A stretch of DNA of 64,000 nt. Origin: Osmia lignaria lignaria. Lineage: Eukaryota > Arthropoda > Insecta > Hymenoptera > Megachilidae. Within the stretch, counting starts at the first letter, position 1; every line of letters starts with the position of its first letter. This document shows, piece by piece, positions 25,416 to 38,617 of this stretch. A program made the translations under genes and the position numbers. The notes beneath the pieces are model-generated. The model was not told where the DNA came from. It worked only from the letters and a program-made list of their open reading frames with translations, and searched no databases. The stretch covers positions 6,511,501-6,575,500 of the forward strand of contig NW_027478166.1 in the NCBI RefSeq assembly GCF_051020975.1, read 5' to 3'.

Positions 25416-28313
25416 TGATCAGATGCGTAGATCTCGAGATATATCAAGATATTTAAAAGTTCCGAAGCTGCACCAACATAATAGAGGTACAGCAACACCG
25501 TGGCCGCTTTCTTTGGGATAACTCTGCACTATTGCGAGCTGCAAATGCCACTTCCAGCTTAGATGTGCAGAAGAAGAACAACAAGAAGAAGAAATATCTC
25601 GAAATATGTCCGTCAGGCCCCATCCCTTGAGATAAATCTGCAAATATCTCGGAAACGAAGCGAGCTATGGCAAAATGTTAAGAGACCTTTCTTGTAGAGA
25701 ATTAAGTTTCCTACTTTTTATGTTCTATGATATTTTTTGATCAGATGCGTAGTTCTCGAGATATATCAAGATATTTAAAAGTTCCGAAGCCGCACCAACA
25801 TAATAGAGATACAGAAACACCGTGGACCCTTTCTTGGAGATAACTCTGCACTATTGCGAGCTGCAAATGCCACTTCCAGCTTAGCTGTGCAGAAGAAGAA
25901 CAACAAGAAGAAGAAATATCTCGAAATATGTCCGTCAGGCCCCTTCCCTTGAGATAAATCTGCAAATATCTCCGAAACGAAGCGAGCTATGGCAAAATGT
26001 TAAGAGACCTTATTTGTAGGGAATTAAGTTTCCTACTTTTTATGTTCTATGATATTTTTTGATCAGATGCGTAGTTCTCGAGATATATCAAGATATTTAA
26101 AAGTTCCGAAGCCGCACCAACATAATAGAGATACAGAAACACCGTGGCCTCTTTCTTTGAGATAACTCTGCACTATTGCGAGCTGGAAATGCCACTTCCA
26201 GTTTAGCTGTGCAGAAGAAGAACAACAAGAAGAAGAAATATCTCGAAATATGTCCGTCAGGCCCCTTCCCTTGAGATAAATCAGCAAATATCTCGGAAAC
26301 GAAGTGAGCTATGGCATAATGTTAAGAGACCTTTTTTGTAGAGAATTAAGTTTCCTACTTTTTATGTTCTATGATATTTTTTGATCAGATGCGTAGTTCT
26401 CGAGATATATCAAGATATTTAAAAGTTCCGAAGCCGCACCAACATAATAGAGATACAGAAACACCGTGGCCCCTTTCTTTGAGATAACTCTGCACTATTG
26501 CGAGCTGGAAATGCCACTTCCAGTTTAGCTGTGCAGAAGAAGAACAACAAGAAGAAGAAATATCTCGAAATATGTCCGTCAGGCCCCTTCCCTTGAGATA
26601 TATCTGCAAATATCTCGGAAACGAAACGAGCTATGGCAAAATGTTAAGAGACCTTTTTTGTAGAGAATTATGTTTCCTACAATTTATGTTCTATGATATT
26701 TTTTGATCAGAAGCGTAGTTTTCGAGATATATCGAGATATTTAAAAGTTCCGAAGCCGCACCAACATAATAGAGATCCAGAAACACCGTGGCCCCTTTCT
26801 TTGAGATAACTCTGCACTATTGCGAGCTGCAAATGCCACTTCCAGCTTAGCTGTGCAGAAGAAGAACAACAAGAAGAAGAAATAACACGAAATATGTCCG
26901 TTAGGCCCCTTCCCTTGAGATATATCTGCAAATATCTCGGAAACGAAGCGAGCTTTGGCAAAATGTTAAGAGACCTTTTTTGTAGAGAATTAAGTTTCCT
27001 ACTTTTTATGTTCTATGATATTTTTTGATCAGATGCGTAGTTCTCGAGATATATCAAGATATTTAAAAGTTCCGAAGCCGCACCAACATAATAGAGATAC
27101 AGAAACACCGTGGCCCCTTTCTTTGAGATAACTATGCACTATTGCGAGCTGCAAATGCCACTTCCAGCTTAGCTGTGCAGAAGAAGAACAACAAGAAGAA
27201 GAAATATCTCGAAATATGTCCGTCAGGCCCCTTCCCTTGAGATAAATCTGCAAATATCTCGGAAACGAAGCGAACTATGGCAAAATGTTAAGAGACCTTT
27301 TTTGTAGAGAATTAAGTTTCCTACTTTTTATGTTCTATGATATTTTTTGATCAGATGCGTAGTTCTCGAGATATATCAAGATATTTAAAAGTTCCGAAGC
27401 CGCACCAACATAATAGAGATACAGAAACACCGTGGCCCCTTTCTTCGAGATAACTCTGCACTATTGCGAGCTGCAAATGCCACTTGCAGCTTAGCTGTGC
27501 AGAGGAAGAACAACAAGAAGAAGAAGTATCTCGAAATATGTCCGTCAGGCCCGTTCCTTTGAGCTGAATCTGCACATATCTCGGAAACGAAGCGAGCTAT
27601 GGCAAAATGTTAAGAGACGTTTTTTGTACAGAATTATGTTTCCTACAATTTATGTTCTATGATATTTTTTGATCAGAAGCGTAGTTTTCGAGATATATCG
27701 AGATATTTAAAAGTTCCGAAGCCGCACCAACATAATAGAGATACAGAAACACCGTGGCCCCTTTCTTTGAGATTACTCTGCACTATTGCGAGCTGCAAAT
27801 GCCACTTCCAGCTTAGCTGTGCAGAGGAAGAACAACAAGAAGAAGAAATATCTCGAAATATGTCCGTCAGGCCCCTTCCCTTGAGATAAATCTGCAAATA
27901 TCTCGGAAACGAAGCGAGCTATGGCAAAATGATAAGAGACCTTTTTTGTAGAGAATTAAGTTTCCTACTTTTTATGTTCTATGATATTTTTTGATCAGAT
28001 GCGTAGTTCTCGAGATATATCAAGATATTTAAAAGTTCCGAAGCCGCACCAACATAATAGAGATACAGAAACACCGTGGCCCCTTTCTTTGAGATAACTA
28101 TGCACTATTGCGAGCTGCAAATGCCACTTCCAGCTTAGCTGTGCAGAAGAAGAACAACAAGAAGAAGAAATATCTCGAAATATGTCCGTCAGGCCCCTTC
28201 CCTTGAGATAAATCTGCCAATATCTCGGAAACAAAGCGAGCTATGGCAAAATGTTGAGAGACCTTTTTTGTAGAGAATTAAGTTTCCTACTTTTTATCTT
28301 CTATGATATTTTT
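25416..28313 (+). repeat. HOR unit, 9 monomers (W-R-L-N-V-A'-Z-K-A)
   Basis: This is the full right-hand form. The fifth monomer (26704) is a D/V chimera with the D head (GATCCAG) and V tail (AATAACACGAAA). A', Z and K first appear here. Z carries GAGCTGAATCTGCACA and CACTTGCAGC; K carries GATTACTCTG and GCAGAGGAAG. Confidence 0.87.
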
Positions 28314-28635
28314 TGATCAGATGCGTAGATCTCGAGATATATCAAGATATTTAAAAGTTCCGAAGCTGCACCAACATAATAGAGGTACAGCAACACCGTG
28401 GCCGCTTTCTTTGAGATAACTCTGCACTATTGCGAGCTGCAAATGCCACTTCCAGCTTAGATGTGCAGAAGAAGAACAACAAGAAGAAGAAATATCTCGA
28501 AATATGTCCGTCAGGCCCCTTCCCTTGAGATAAATCTGCAAATATCTCCGAAACGAAGCGAGCTATGGCAAAATGTTAAGAGACCTTATTTGTAGGGAAT
28601 TAAGTTTCCTACTTTTTATGTTCTATGATATTTTT
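28314..28635 (+). repeat. Chimeric W/R monomer
   Basis: The front carries all W markers: AGATCT at 28327-28332, AGGTACAGCAAC, GGCCGCTTTC, and TTAGATGTGCAG near 28457. The end carries R markers: CCCCTTCCC instead of CCCCATCCC near 28516, ATCTCCGAAACG, and TTATTTGTAGGG. The switch lies between about 28470 and 28516. An apparently identical chimera is at 35398-35719. Confidence 0.88.
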
Positions 28636-29923
28636 TGATCAGATGCGTAGTTCTCGAGATATATCAAGATATTTAAAAGTTCCGAAGCCGCACCAACATA
28701 ATAGAGATACAGAAACACCGTGGCCTCTTTCTTTGAGATAACTCTGCACTATTGCGAGCTGGAAATGCCACTTCCAGTTTAGCTGTGCAGAAGAAGAACA
28801 ACAAGAAGAAGAAATATCTCGAAATATGTCCGTCAGGCCCCTTCCCTTGAGATAAATCAGCAAATATCTCGGAAACGAAGTGAGCTATGGCATAATGTTA
28901 AGAGACCTTTTTTGTAGAGAATTAAGTTTCCTACTTTTTATGTTCTATGATATTTTTTGATCAGATGCGTAGTTCTCGAGATATATCAAGATATTTAAAA
29001 GTTCCGAAGCCGCACCAACATAATAGAGATACAGAAACACCGTGGCCCCTTTCTTTGAGATAACTCTGCACTATTGCGAGCTGGAAATGCCACTTCCAGT
29101 TTAGCTGTGCAGAAGAAGAACAACAAGAAGAAGAAATATCTCGAAATATGTCCGTCAGGCCCCTTCCCTTGAGATATATCTGCAAATATCTCGGAAACGA
29201 AACGAGCTATGGCAAAATGTTAAGAGACGTTTTTTGTACAGAATTATGTTTCCTACAATTTATGTTCTATGATATTTTTTGATCAGAAGCGTAGTTTTCG
29301 AGATATATCGAGATATTTAAAAGTTCCGAAGCCGCACCAACATAATAGAGATACAGAAACACCGTGGCCCCTTTCTTTGAGATAACTCTGCACTATTGCG
29401 AGCTGCAAATGCCACTTCCAGCTTAGCTGTGCAGAAGAAGAACAACAAGAAGAAGAAATAACACGAAATATGTCCGTTAGGCCCCTTCCCTTGAGATATA
29501 TCTGCAAATATCTCGGAAACGAAGCGAGCTATGGCAAAATGTTAAGAGACCTTTTTTGTAGAGAATTAAGTTTCCTACTTTTTATGTTCTATGATATTTT
29601 TTGATCAGATGCGTAGTTCTCGAGATATATCAAGATATTTAAAAGTTCCGAAGCCGCACCAACATAATAGAGATACAGAAACACCGTGGCCCCTTTCTTT
29701 GAGATAACTATGCACTATTGCGAGCTGCAAATGCCACTTCCAGCTTAGCTGTGCAGAAGAAGAACAACAAGAAGAAGAAATATCTCGAAATATGTCCGTC
29801 AGGCCCCTTCCCTTGAGATAAATCTGCCAATATCTCGGAAACAAAGCGAGCTATGGCAAAATGTTAAGAGACCTTTTTTGTAGAGAATTAAGTTTCCTAC
29901 TTTTTATCTTCTATGATATTTTT
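28314..29923 (+). repeat. HOR unit, 5 monomers, opening with a W/R chimera
   Basis: W/R-L-N-V-A. The first monomer has a W front and an R end, which removes one monomer from the unit. The V monomer at 29280 is preceded by a Z-like tail (GACGTTTTTTGTACAG), evidence of a second exchange that removed A', Z and K. Confidence 0.85.
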
Positions 29924-32499
29924 TGATCAGATGCGTAGATCTCGAGATATATCAAGATATTTAAAAGTTCCGAAGCTGCACCAACATAATAGAGGTACAG
30001 CAACACCGTGGCCGCTTTCTTTGGGATAACTCTGCACTATTGCGAGCTGCAAATGCCACTTCCAGCTTAGATGTGCAGAAGAAGAACAACAAGAAGAAGA
30101 AATATCTCGAAATATGTCCGTCAGGCCCCATCCCTTGAGATAAATCTGCAAATATCTCGGAAACGAAGCGAGCTATGGCAAAATGTTAAGAGACCTTTCT
30201 TGTAGAGAATTAAGTTTCCTACTTTTTAGGTTCTATGATATTTTTTGATCAGATGCGTAGTTCTCGAGATATATCAAGATATTTAAAAGTTCCGAAGCCG
30301 CACCAACATAATAGAGATACAGAAACACCGTGGACCCTTTCTTGGAGATAACTCTGCACTATTGCGAGCTGCAAATGCCACTTCCAGCTTAGCTGTGCAG
30401 AAGAAGAACAACAAGAAGAAGAAATATCTCGAAATATGTCCGTCAGGCCCCTTCCCTTGAGATAAATCTGCAAATATCTCCGAAACGAAGCGAGCTATGG
30501 CAAAATGTTAAGAGACCTTATTTGTAGGGAATTAAGTTTCCTACTTTTTATGTTCTATGATATTTTTTGATCAGATGCGTAGTTCTCGAGATATATCAAG
30601 ATATTTAAAAGTTCCGAAGCCGCACCAACATAATAGAGATACAGAAACACCGTGGCCTCTTTCTTTGAGATAACTCTGCACTATTGCGAGCTGGAAATGC
30701 CACTTCCAGTTTAGCTGTGCAGAAGAAGAACAACAAGAAGAAGAAATATCTCGAAATATGTCCGTCAGGCCCCTTCCCTTGAGATAAATCAGCAAATATC
30801 TCGGAAACGAAGTGAGCTATGGCATAATGTTAAGAGACCTTTTTTGTAGAGAATTAAGTTTCCTACTTTTTATGTTCTATGATATTTTTTGATCAGATGC
30901 GTAGTTCTCGAGATATATCAAGATATTTAAAAGTTCCGAAGCCGCACCAACATAATAGAGATACAGAAACACCGTGGCCCCTTTCTTTGAGATAACTCTG
31001 CACTATTGCGAGCTGGAAATGCCACTTCCAGTTTAGCTGTGCAGAAGAAGAACAACAAGAAGAAGAAATATCTCGAAATATGTCCGTCAGGCCCCTTCCC
31101 TTGAGATATATCTGCAAATATCTCGGAAACGAAACGAGCTATGGCAAAATGTTAAGAGACCTTTTTTGTAGAGAATTATGTTTCCTACAATTTATGTTCT
31201 ATGATATTTTTTGATCAGAAGCGTAGTTTTCGAGATATATCGAGATATTTAAAAGTTCCGAAGCCGCACCAACATAATAGAGATCCAGAAACACCGTGGC
31301 CCCTTTCTTTGAGATAACTCTGCACTATTGCGAGCTGCAAATGCCACTTCCAGCTTAGCTGTGCAGAAGAAGAACAACAAGAAGAAGAAATAACACGAAA
31401 TATGTCCGTTAGGCCCCTTCCCTTGAGATATATCTGCAAATATCTCGGAAACGAAGCGAGCTTTGGCAAAATGTTAAGAGACCTTTTTTGTAGAGAATTA
31501 AGTTTCCTACTTTTTATGTTCTATGATATTTTTTGATCAGATGCGTAGTTCTCGAGATATATCAAGATATTTAAAAGTTCCGAAGCCGCACCAACATAAT
31601 AGAGATACAGAAACACCGTGGCCCCTTTCTTCGAGATAACTCTGCACTATTGCGAGCTGCAAATGCCACTTGCAGCTTAGCTGTGCAGAGGAAGAACAAC
31701 AAGAAGAAGAAGTATCTCGAAATATGTCCGTCAGGCCCGTTCCTTTGAGCTGAATCTGCACATATCTCGGAAACGAAGCGAGCTATGGCAAAATGTTAAG
31801 AGACGTTTTTTGTACAGAATTATGTTTCCTACAATTTATGTTCTATGATATTTTTTGATCAGAAGCGTAGTTTTCGAGATATATCGAGATATTTAAAAGT
31901 TCCGAAGCCGCACCAACATAATAGAGATACAGAAACACCGTGGCCCCTTTCTTTGAGATTACTCTGCACTATTGCGAGCTGCAAATGCCACTTCCAGCTT
32001 AGCTGTGCAGAGGAAGAACAACAAGAAGAAGAAATATCTCGAAATATGTCCGTCAGGCCCCTTCCCTTGAGATAAATCTGCAAATATCTCGGAAACGAAG
32101 CGAGCTATGGCAAAATGATAAGAGACCTTTTTTGTAGAGAATTAAGTTTCCTACTTTTTATGTTCTATGATATTTTTTGATCAGATGCGTAGTTCTCGAG
32201 ATATATCAAGATATTTAAAAGTTCCGAAGCCGCACCAACATAATAGAGATACAGAAACACCGTGGCCCCTTTCTTTGAGATAACTATGCACTATTGCGAG
32301 CTGCAAATGCCACTTCCAGCTTAGCTGTGCAGAAGAAGAACAACAAGAAGAAGAAATATCTCGAAATATGTCCGTCAGGCCCCTTCCCTTGAGATAAATC
32401 TGCCAATATCTCGGAAACAAAGCGAGCTATGGCAAAATGTTAAGAGACCTTTTTTGTAGAGAATTAAGTTTCCTACTTTTTATCTTCTATGATATTTTT
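29924..32499 (+). repeat. HOR unit, 8 monomers (W-R-L-N-V-Z-K-A)
   Basis: Like the 9-monomer unit but lacking A'. A private change, TTTTTAGGTTCTATG, replaces TTTTTATGTTCTATG near 30228. Confidence 0.86.
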
Positions 32500-35397
32500 T
32501 GATCAGATGCGTAGATCTCGAGATATATCAAGATATTTAAAAGTTCCGAAGCTGCACCAACATAATAGAGGTACAGCAACACCGTGGCCGCTTTCTTTGG
32601 GATAACTCTGCACTATTGCGAGCTGCAAATGCCACTTCCAGCTTAGATGTGCAGAAGAAGAACAACAAGAAGAAGAAATATCTCGAAATATGTCCGTCAG
32701 GCCCCATCCCTTGAGATAAATCTGCAAATATCTCGGAAACGAAGCGAGCTATGGCAAAATGTTAAGAGACCTTTCTTGTAGAGAATTAAGTTTCCTACTT
32801 TTTATGTTCTATGATATTTTTTGATCAGATGCGTAGTTCTCGAGATATATCAAGATATTTAAAAGTTCCGAAGCCGCACCAACATAATAGAGATACAGAA
32901 ACACCGTGGACCCTTTCTTGGAGATAACTCTGCACTATTGCGAGCTGCAAATGCCACTTCCAGCTTAGCTGTGCAGAAGAAGAACAACAAGAAGAAGAAA
33001 TATCTCGAAATATGTCCGTCAGGCCCCTTCCCTTGAGATAAATCTGCAAATATCTCCGAAACGAAGCGAGCTATGGCAAAATGTTAAGAGACCTTATTTG
33101 TAGGGAATTAAGTTTCCTACTTTTTATGTTCTATGATATTTTTTGATCAGATGCGTAGTTCTCGAGATATATCAAGATATTTAAAAGTTCCGAAGCCGCA
33201 CCAACATAATAGAGATACAGAAACACCGTGGCCTCTTTCTTTGAGATAACTCTGCACTATTGCGAGCTGGAAATGCCACTTCCAGTTTAGCTGTGCAGAA
33301 GAAGAACAACAAGAAGAAGAAATATCTCGAAATATGTCCGTCAGGCCCCTTCCCTTGAGATAAATCAGCAAATATCTCGGAAACGAAGTGAGCTATGGCA
33401 TAATGTTAAGAGACCTTTTTTGTAGAGAATTAAGTTTCCTACTTTTTATGTTCTATGATATTTTTTGATCAGATGCGTAGTTCTCGAGATATATCAAGAT
33501 ATTTAAAAGTTCCGAAGCCGCACCAACATAATAGAGATACAGAAACACCGTGGCCCCTTTCTTTGAGATAACTCTGCACTATTGCGAGCTGGAAATGCCA
33601 CTTCCAGTTTAGCTGTGCAGAAGAAGAACAACAAGAAGAAGAAATATCTCGAAATATGTCCGTCAGGCCCCTTCCCTTGAGATATATCTGCAAATATCTC
33701 GGAAACGAAACGAGCTATGGCAAAATGTTAAGAGACCTTTTTTGTAGAGAATTATGTTTCCTACAATTTATGTTCTATGATATTTTTTGATCAGAAGCGT
33801 AGTTTTCGAGATATATCGAGATATTTAAAAGTTCCGAAGCCGCACCAACATAATAGAGATCCAGAAACACCGTGGCCCCTTTCTTTGAGATAACTCTGCA
33901 CTATTGCGAGCTGCAAATGCCACTTCCAGCTTAGCTGTGCAGAAGAAGAACAACAAGAAGAAGAAATAACACGAAATATGTCCGTTAGGCCCCTTCCCTT
34001 GAGATATATCTGCAAATATCTCGGAAACGAAGCGAGCTTTGGCAAAATGTTAAGAGACCTTTTTTGTAGAGAATTAAGTTTCCTACTTTTTATGTTCTAT
34101 GATATTTTTTGATCAGATGCGTAGTTCTCGAGATATATCAAGATATTTAAAAGTTCCGAAGCCGCACCAACATAATAGAGATACAGAAACACCGTGGCCC
34201 CTTTCTTTGAGATAACTATGCACTATTGCGAGCTGCAAATGCCACTTCCAGCTTAGCTGTGCAGAAGAAGAACAACAAGAAGAAGAAATATCTCGAAATA
34301 TGTCCGTCAGGCCCCTTCCCTTGAGATAAATCTGCAAATATCTCGGAAACGAAGCGAACTATGGCAAAATCTTAAGAGACCTTTTTTGTAGAGAATTAAG
34401 TTTCCTACTTTTTATGTTCTATGATATTTTTTGATCAGATGCGTAGTTCTCGAGATATATCAAGATATTTAAAAGTTCCGAAGCCGCACCAACATAATAG
34501 AGATACAGAAACACCGTGGCCCCTTTCTTCGAGATAACTCTGCACTATTGCGAGCTGCAAATGCCACTTGCAGCTTAGCTGTGCAGAGGAAGAACAACAA
34601 GAAGAAGAAGTATCTCGAAATATGTCCGTCAGGCCCGTTCCTTTGAGCTGAATCTGCACATATCTCGGAAACGAAGCGAGCTATGGCAAAATGTTAAGAG
34701 ACGTTTTTTGTACAGAATTATGTTTCCTACAATTTATGTTCTATGATATTTTTTGATCAGAAGCGTAGTTTTCGAGATATATCGAGATATTTAAAAGTTC
34801 CGAAGCCGCACCAACATAATAGAGATACAGAAACACCGTGGCCCCTTTCTTTGAGATTACTCTGCACTATTGCGAGCTGCAAATGCCACTTCCAGCTTAG
34901 CTGTGCAGAGGAAGAACAACAAGAAGAAGAAATATCTCGAAATATGTCCGTCAGGCCCCTTCCCTTGAGATAAATCTGCAAATATCTCGGAAACGAAGCG
35001 AGCTATGGCAAAATGATAAGAGACCTTTTTTGTAGAGAATTAAGTTTCCTACTTTTTATGTTCTATGATATTTTTTGATCAGATGCGTAGTTCTCGAGAT
35101 ATATCAAGATATTTAAAAGTTCCGAAGCCGCACCAACATAATAGAGATACAGAAACACCGTGGCCCCTTTCTTTGAGATAACTATGCACTATTGCGAGCT
35201 GCAAATGCCACTTCCAGCTTAGCTGTGCAGAAGAAGAACAACAAGAAGAAGAAATATCTCGAAATATGTCCGTCAGGCCCCTTCCCTTGAGATAAATCTG
35301 CCAATATCTCGGAAACAAAGCGAGCTATGGCAAAATGTTGAGAGACCTTTTTTGTAGAGAATTAAGTTTCCTACTTTTTATCTTCTATGATATTTTT
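32500..35397 (+). repeat. HOR unit, 9 monomers (W-R-L-N-V-A'-Z-K-A)
   Basis: Nearly identical to 25416-28313 at an offset of 7084 bp (22 monomers). I noticed one private change, AAATCTTAAGAG near 34370, where the first copy has AAATGTTAAGAG. Confidence 0.88.
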
Positions 35398-35719
35398 TGA
35401 TCAGATGCGTAGATCTCGAGATATATCAAGATATTTAAAAGTTCCGAAGCTGCACCAACATAATAGAGGTACAGCAACACCGTGGCCGCTTTCTTTGAGA
35501 TAACTCTGCACTATTGCGAGCTGCAAATGCCACTTCCAGCTTAGATGTGCAGAAGAAGAACAACAAGAAGAAGAAATATCTCGAAATATGTCCGTCAGGC
35601 CCCTTCCCTTGAGATAAATCTGCAAATATCTCCGAAACGAAGCGAGCTATGGCAAAATGTTAAGAGACCTTATTTGTAGGGAATTAAGTTTCCTACTTTT
35701 TATGTTCTATGATATTTTT
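35398..35719 (+). repeat. Chimeric W/R monomer, second copy
   Basis: Same marker order and same switch interval as the chimera at 28314, carried along by the 22-monomer-offset duplication rather than formed again. Confidence 0.87.
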
Positions 35720-38295
35720 TGATCAGATGCGTAGTTCTCGAGATATATCAAGATATTTAAAAGTTCCGAAGCCGCACCAACATAATAGAGATACAGAAAC
35801 ACCGTGGCCTCTTTCTTTGAGATAACTCTGCACTATTGCGAGCTGGAAATGCCACTTCCAGTTTAGCTGTGCAGAAGAAGAACAACAAGAAGAAGAAATA
35901 TCTCGAAATATGTCCGTCAGGCCCCTTCCCTTGAGATAAATCAGCAAATATCTCGGAAACGAAGTGAGCTATGGCATAATGTTAAGAGACCTTTTTTGTA
36001 GAGAATTAAGTTTCCTACTTTTTATGTTCTATGATATTTTTTGATCAGATGCGTAGTTCTCGAGATATATCAAGATATTTAAAAGTTCCGAAGCCGCACC
36101 AACATAATAGAGATACAGAAACACCGTGGCCCCTTTCTTTGAGATAACTCTGCACTATTGCGAGCTGGAAATGCCACTTCCAGTTTAGCTGTGCAGAAGA
36201 AGAACAACAAGAAGAAGAAATATCTCGAAATATGTCCGTCAGGCCCCTTCCCTTGAGATATATCTGCAAATATCTCGGAAACGAAACGAGCTATGGCAAA
36301 ATGTTAAGAGACCTTTTTTGTAGAGAATTATGTTTCCTACAATTTATGTTCTATGATATTTTTTGATCAGAAGCGTAGTTTTCGAGATATATCGAGATAT
36401 TTAAAAGTTCCGAAGCCGCACCAACATAATAGAGATACAGAAACACCGTGGCCTCTTTCTTTGAGATAACTCTGCACTATTGCGAGCTGGAAATGCCACT
36501 TCCAGTTTAGCTGTGCAGAAGAAGAACAACAAGAAGAAGAAATATCTCGAAATATGTCCGTCAGGCCCCTTCCCTTGAGATAAATCAGCAAATATCTCGG
36601 AAACGAAGTGAGCTATGGCATAATGTTAAGAGACCTTTTTTGCAGAGAATTAAGTTTCCTACTTTTTATGTTCTATGATATTTTTTGATCAGATGCGTAG
36701 TCCTCGAGATATATCAAGATATTTAAAAGTTCCGAAGCCGCACCAACATAATAGAGATACAGAAACACCGTGGCCCCTTTCTTTGAGATAACTCTGCACT
36801 ATTGCGAGCTGCAAATGCCACTTCCAGCTTAGCTGTGCAGAAGAAGAACAACAAGAAGAAGAAATAACACGAAATATGTCCGTTAGGCCCCTTCCCTTGA
36901 GATATATCTGCAAATATCTCGGAAACGAAGCGAGCTTTGGCAAAATGTTAAGAGACCTTATTTGTAGGGAATTAAGTTTCCTACTTTTTATGTTCTATGA
37001 TATTTTTTGATCAGATGCGTAGTTCTCGAGATATATCAAGATATTTAAAAGTTCCGAAGCCGCACCAACATAATAGAGATACAGAAACACCGTGGCCTCT
37101 TTCTTTGAGATAACTCTGCACTATTGCGAGCTGGAAATGCCACTTCCAGTTTAGCTGTGCAGAAGAAGAACAACAAGAAGAAGAAATATCTCGAAATATG
37201 TCCGTCAGGCCCCTTCCCTTGAGATAAATCAGCAAATATCTCGGAAACGAAGTGAGCTATGGCATAATGTTAAGAGACCTTTTCTGTAGAGAATTAAGTT
37301 TCCTACTTTTTATGTTCTATGATATTTTTTGATCAGATGCGTAGTTCTCGAGATATATCAAGATATTTAAAAGTTCCGAAGCCGCACCAACATAATAGAG
37401 ATACAGAAACACCGTGGCCCCTTTCTTTGAGATAACTCTGCACTATTGCGAGCTGGAAATGCCACTTCCAGTTTAGCTGTGCAGAAGAAGAACAACAAGA
37501 AGAAGAAATATCTCGAAATATGTCCGTCAGGCCCCTTCCCTTGAGATATATCTGCAAATATCTCGGAAACGAAACGAGCTATGGCAAAATGTTAAGAGAC
37601 CTTTTTTGTAGAGAATTATGTTTCCTACAATTTATGTTCTATGATATTTTTTGATCAGAAGCGTAGTTTTCGAGATATATCGAGATATTTAAAAGTTCCG
37701 AAGCCGCACCAACATAATAGAGATACAGAAACACCGTGGCCTCTTTCTTTGAGATAACTCTGCACTATTGCGAGCTGGAAATGCCACTTCCAGTTTAGCT
37801 GTGCAGAAGAAGAACAACAAGAAGAAGAAATATCTCGAAATATGTCCGTCAGGCCCCTTCCCTTGAGATAAATCAGCAAATATCTCGGAAACGAAGTGAG
37901 CTATGGCATAATGTTAAGAGACCTTTTTTGCAGAGAATTAAGTTTCCTACTTTTTATGTTCTATGATATTTTTTGATCAGATGCGTAGTCCTCGAGATAT
38001 ATCAAGATATTTAAAAGTTCCGAAGCCGCACCAACATAATAGAGATACAGAAACACCGTGGCCCCTTTCTTTGAGATAACTCTGCACTATTGCGAGCTGC
38101 AAATGCCACTTCCAGCTTAGCTGTGCAGAAGAAGAACAACAAGAAGAAGAAATAACACGAAATATGTCCGTTAGGCCCCTTCCCTTGAGATATATCTGCA
38201 AATATCTCGGAAACGAAGCGAGCTTTGGCAAAATGTTAAGAGACCTTTTTTGTAGAGAATTAAGTTTCCTACTTTTTATGTTCTATGATATTTTT
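35720..38295 (+). repeat. Tandem duplication of a 4-monomer block (L-N-L-V)
   Basis: The block 35720-37007 is followed by 37008-38295, offset 1288 bp. Shared rare features are the L monomer with a D-type head (AGAAGCGTAGTTTTCGAG) and TTTGCAGAGAATT tail, then a V monomer opening with GTAGTCCTCGAG and ending with GCTTTGGC. The V tail differs between copies (CTTATTTGTAGGG near 36957 versus CTTTTTTGTAGAG near 38245). A private CTTTTCTGTAGAG lies near 37279. Confidence 0.9.
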
Positions 38296-38617
38296 TGATC
38301 AGATGCGTAGTTCTCGAGATATATCAAGATATTTAAAAGTTCCGAAGCCGCACCAACATAATAGAGATACAGAAACACCGTGGCCCCTTTCTTTGAGATA
38401 ACTATGCACTATTGAGAGCTGCAAATGCCACTTCCAGCTTAGCTGTGCAGAAGAAGAACAACAAGAAGAAGAAATATCTCGAAATATGTCCGTCAGGCCC
38501 CTTCCCTTGAGATAAATCTGCAAATATCTCGGAAACGAAGCGAACTATGGCAAAATGTTAAGAGACCTTTTTTGTAGAGAATTAAGTTTCCTACTTTTTA
38601 TGTTCTATGATATTTTT

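Larger units (their letters stand above)
19107..26814 (+). repeat. Tandem segmental duplication, 3864 bp (12 monomers) per copy
   Basis: The sequence from about 19107 to 22970 recurs immediately as about 22971 to 26814. Both joins fall in the middle block of a monomer (CTAGTGCGAGCC versus CTATTGCGAGCTG), and the copies meet inside the D/A chimera at 22840-23161. By eye I found few differences, for example ACTATGCAC at 20369 versus ACTCTGCAC at 24233, and GGCGAAATG near 21807 versus GGCAAAATG. The comparison was not exhaustive. Confidence 0.87.
25040..29225 (+). repeat. Long duplicated segment, about 4.2 kb (copy 1 of 2)
   Basis: Thirteen monomers, from the A at 25094 through the N at 28958, match 32178-36310 at a constant offset of 7084 bp. 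Identity stops on the left before the A monomer (ATGTTAAGAG versus ATGATAAGAG). On the right it stops inside the N monomer tail, where this copy reads GACGTTTTTTGTACAG and the other GACCTTTTTTGTAGAG. Confidence 0.87.
32124..36309 (+). repeat. Long duplicated segment, about 4.2 kb (copy 2 of 2)
   Basis: Second copy of 25040-29225. The intervening 29605-32180 block belongs to the same family but is one monomer shorter, so the two copies resemble each other more than either resembles the unit between them. Confidence 0.87.

Noticed and set aside
27659..27889. Plus-strand 76-codon frames starting at ATG (also at 31845, 34743, 38929, 40539, 51810, 57284, 60826)
   Set aside because: They appear only where single changes (GATTACTC in K, GACAACTC in C) remove a stop present in all other monomers, and they cross the monomer boundary. 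The translation is antisense to the other frame and resembles nothing I recognise.
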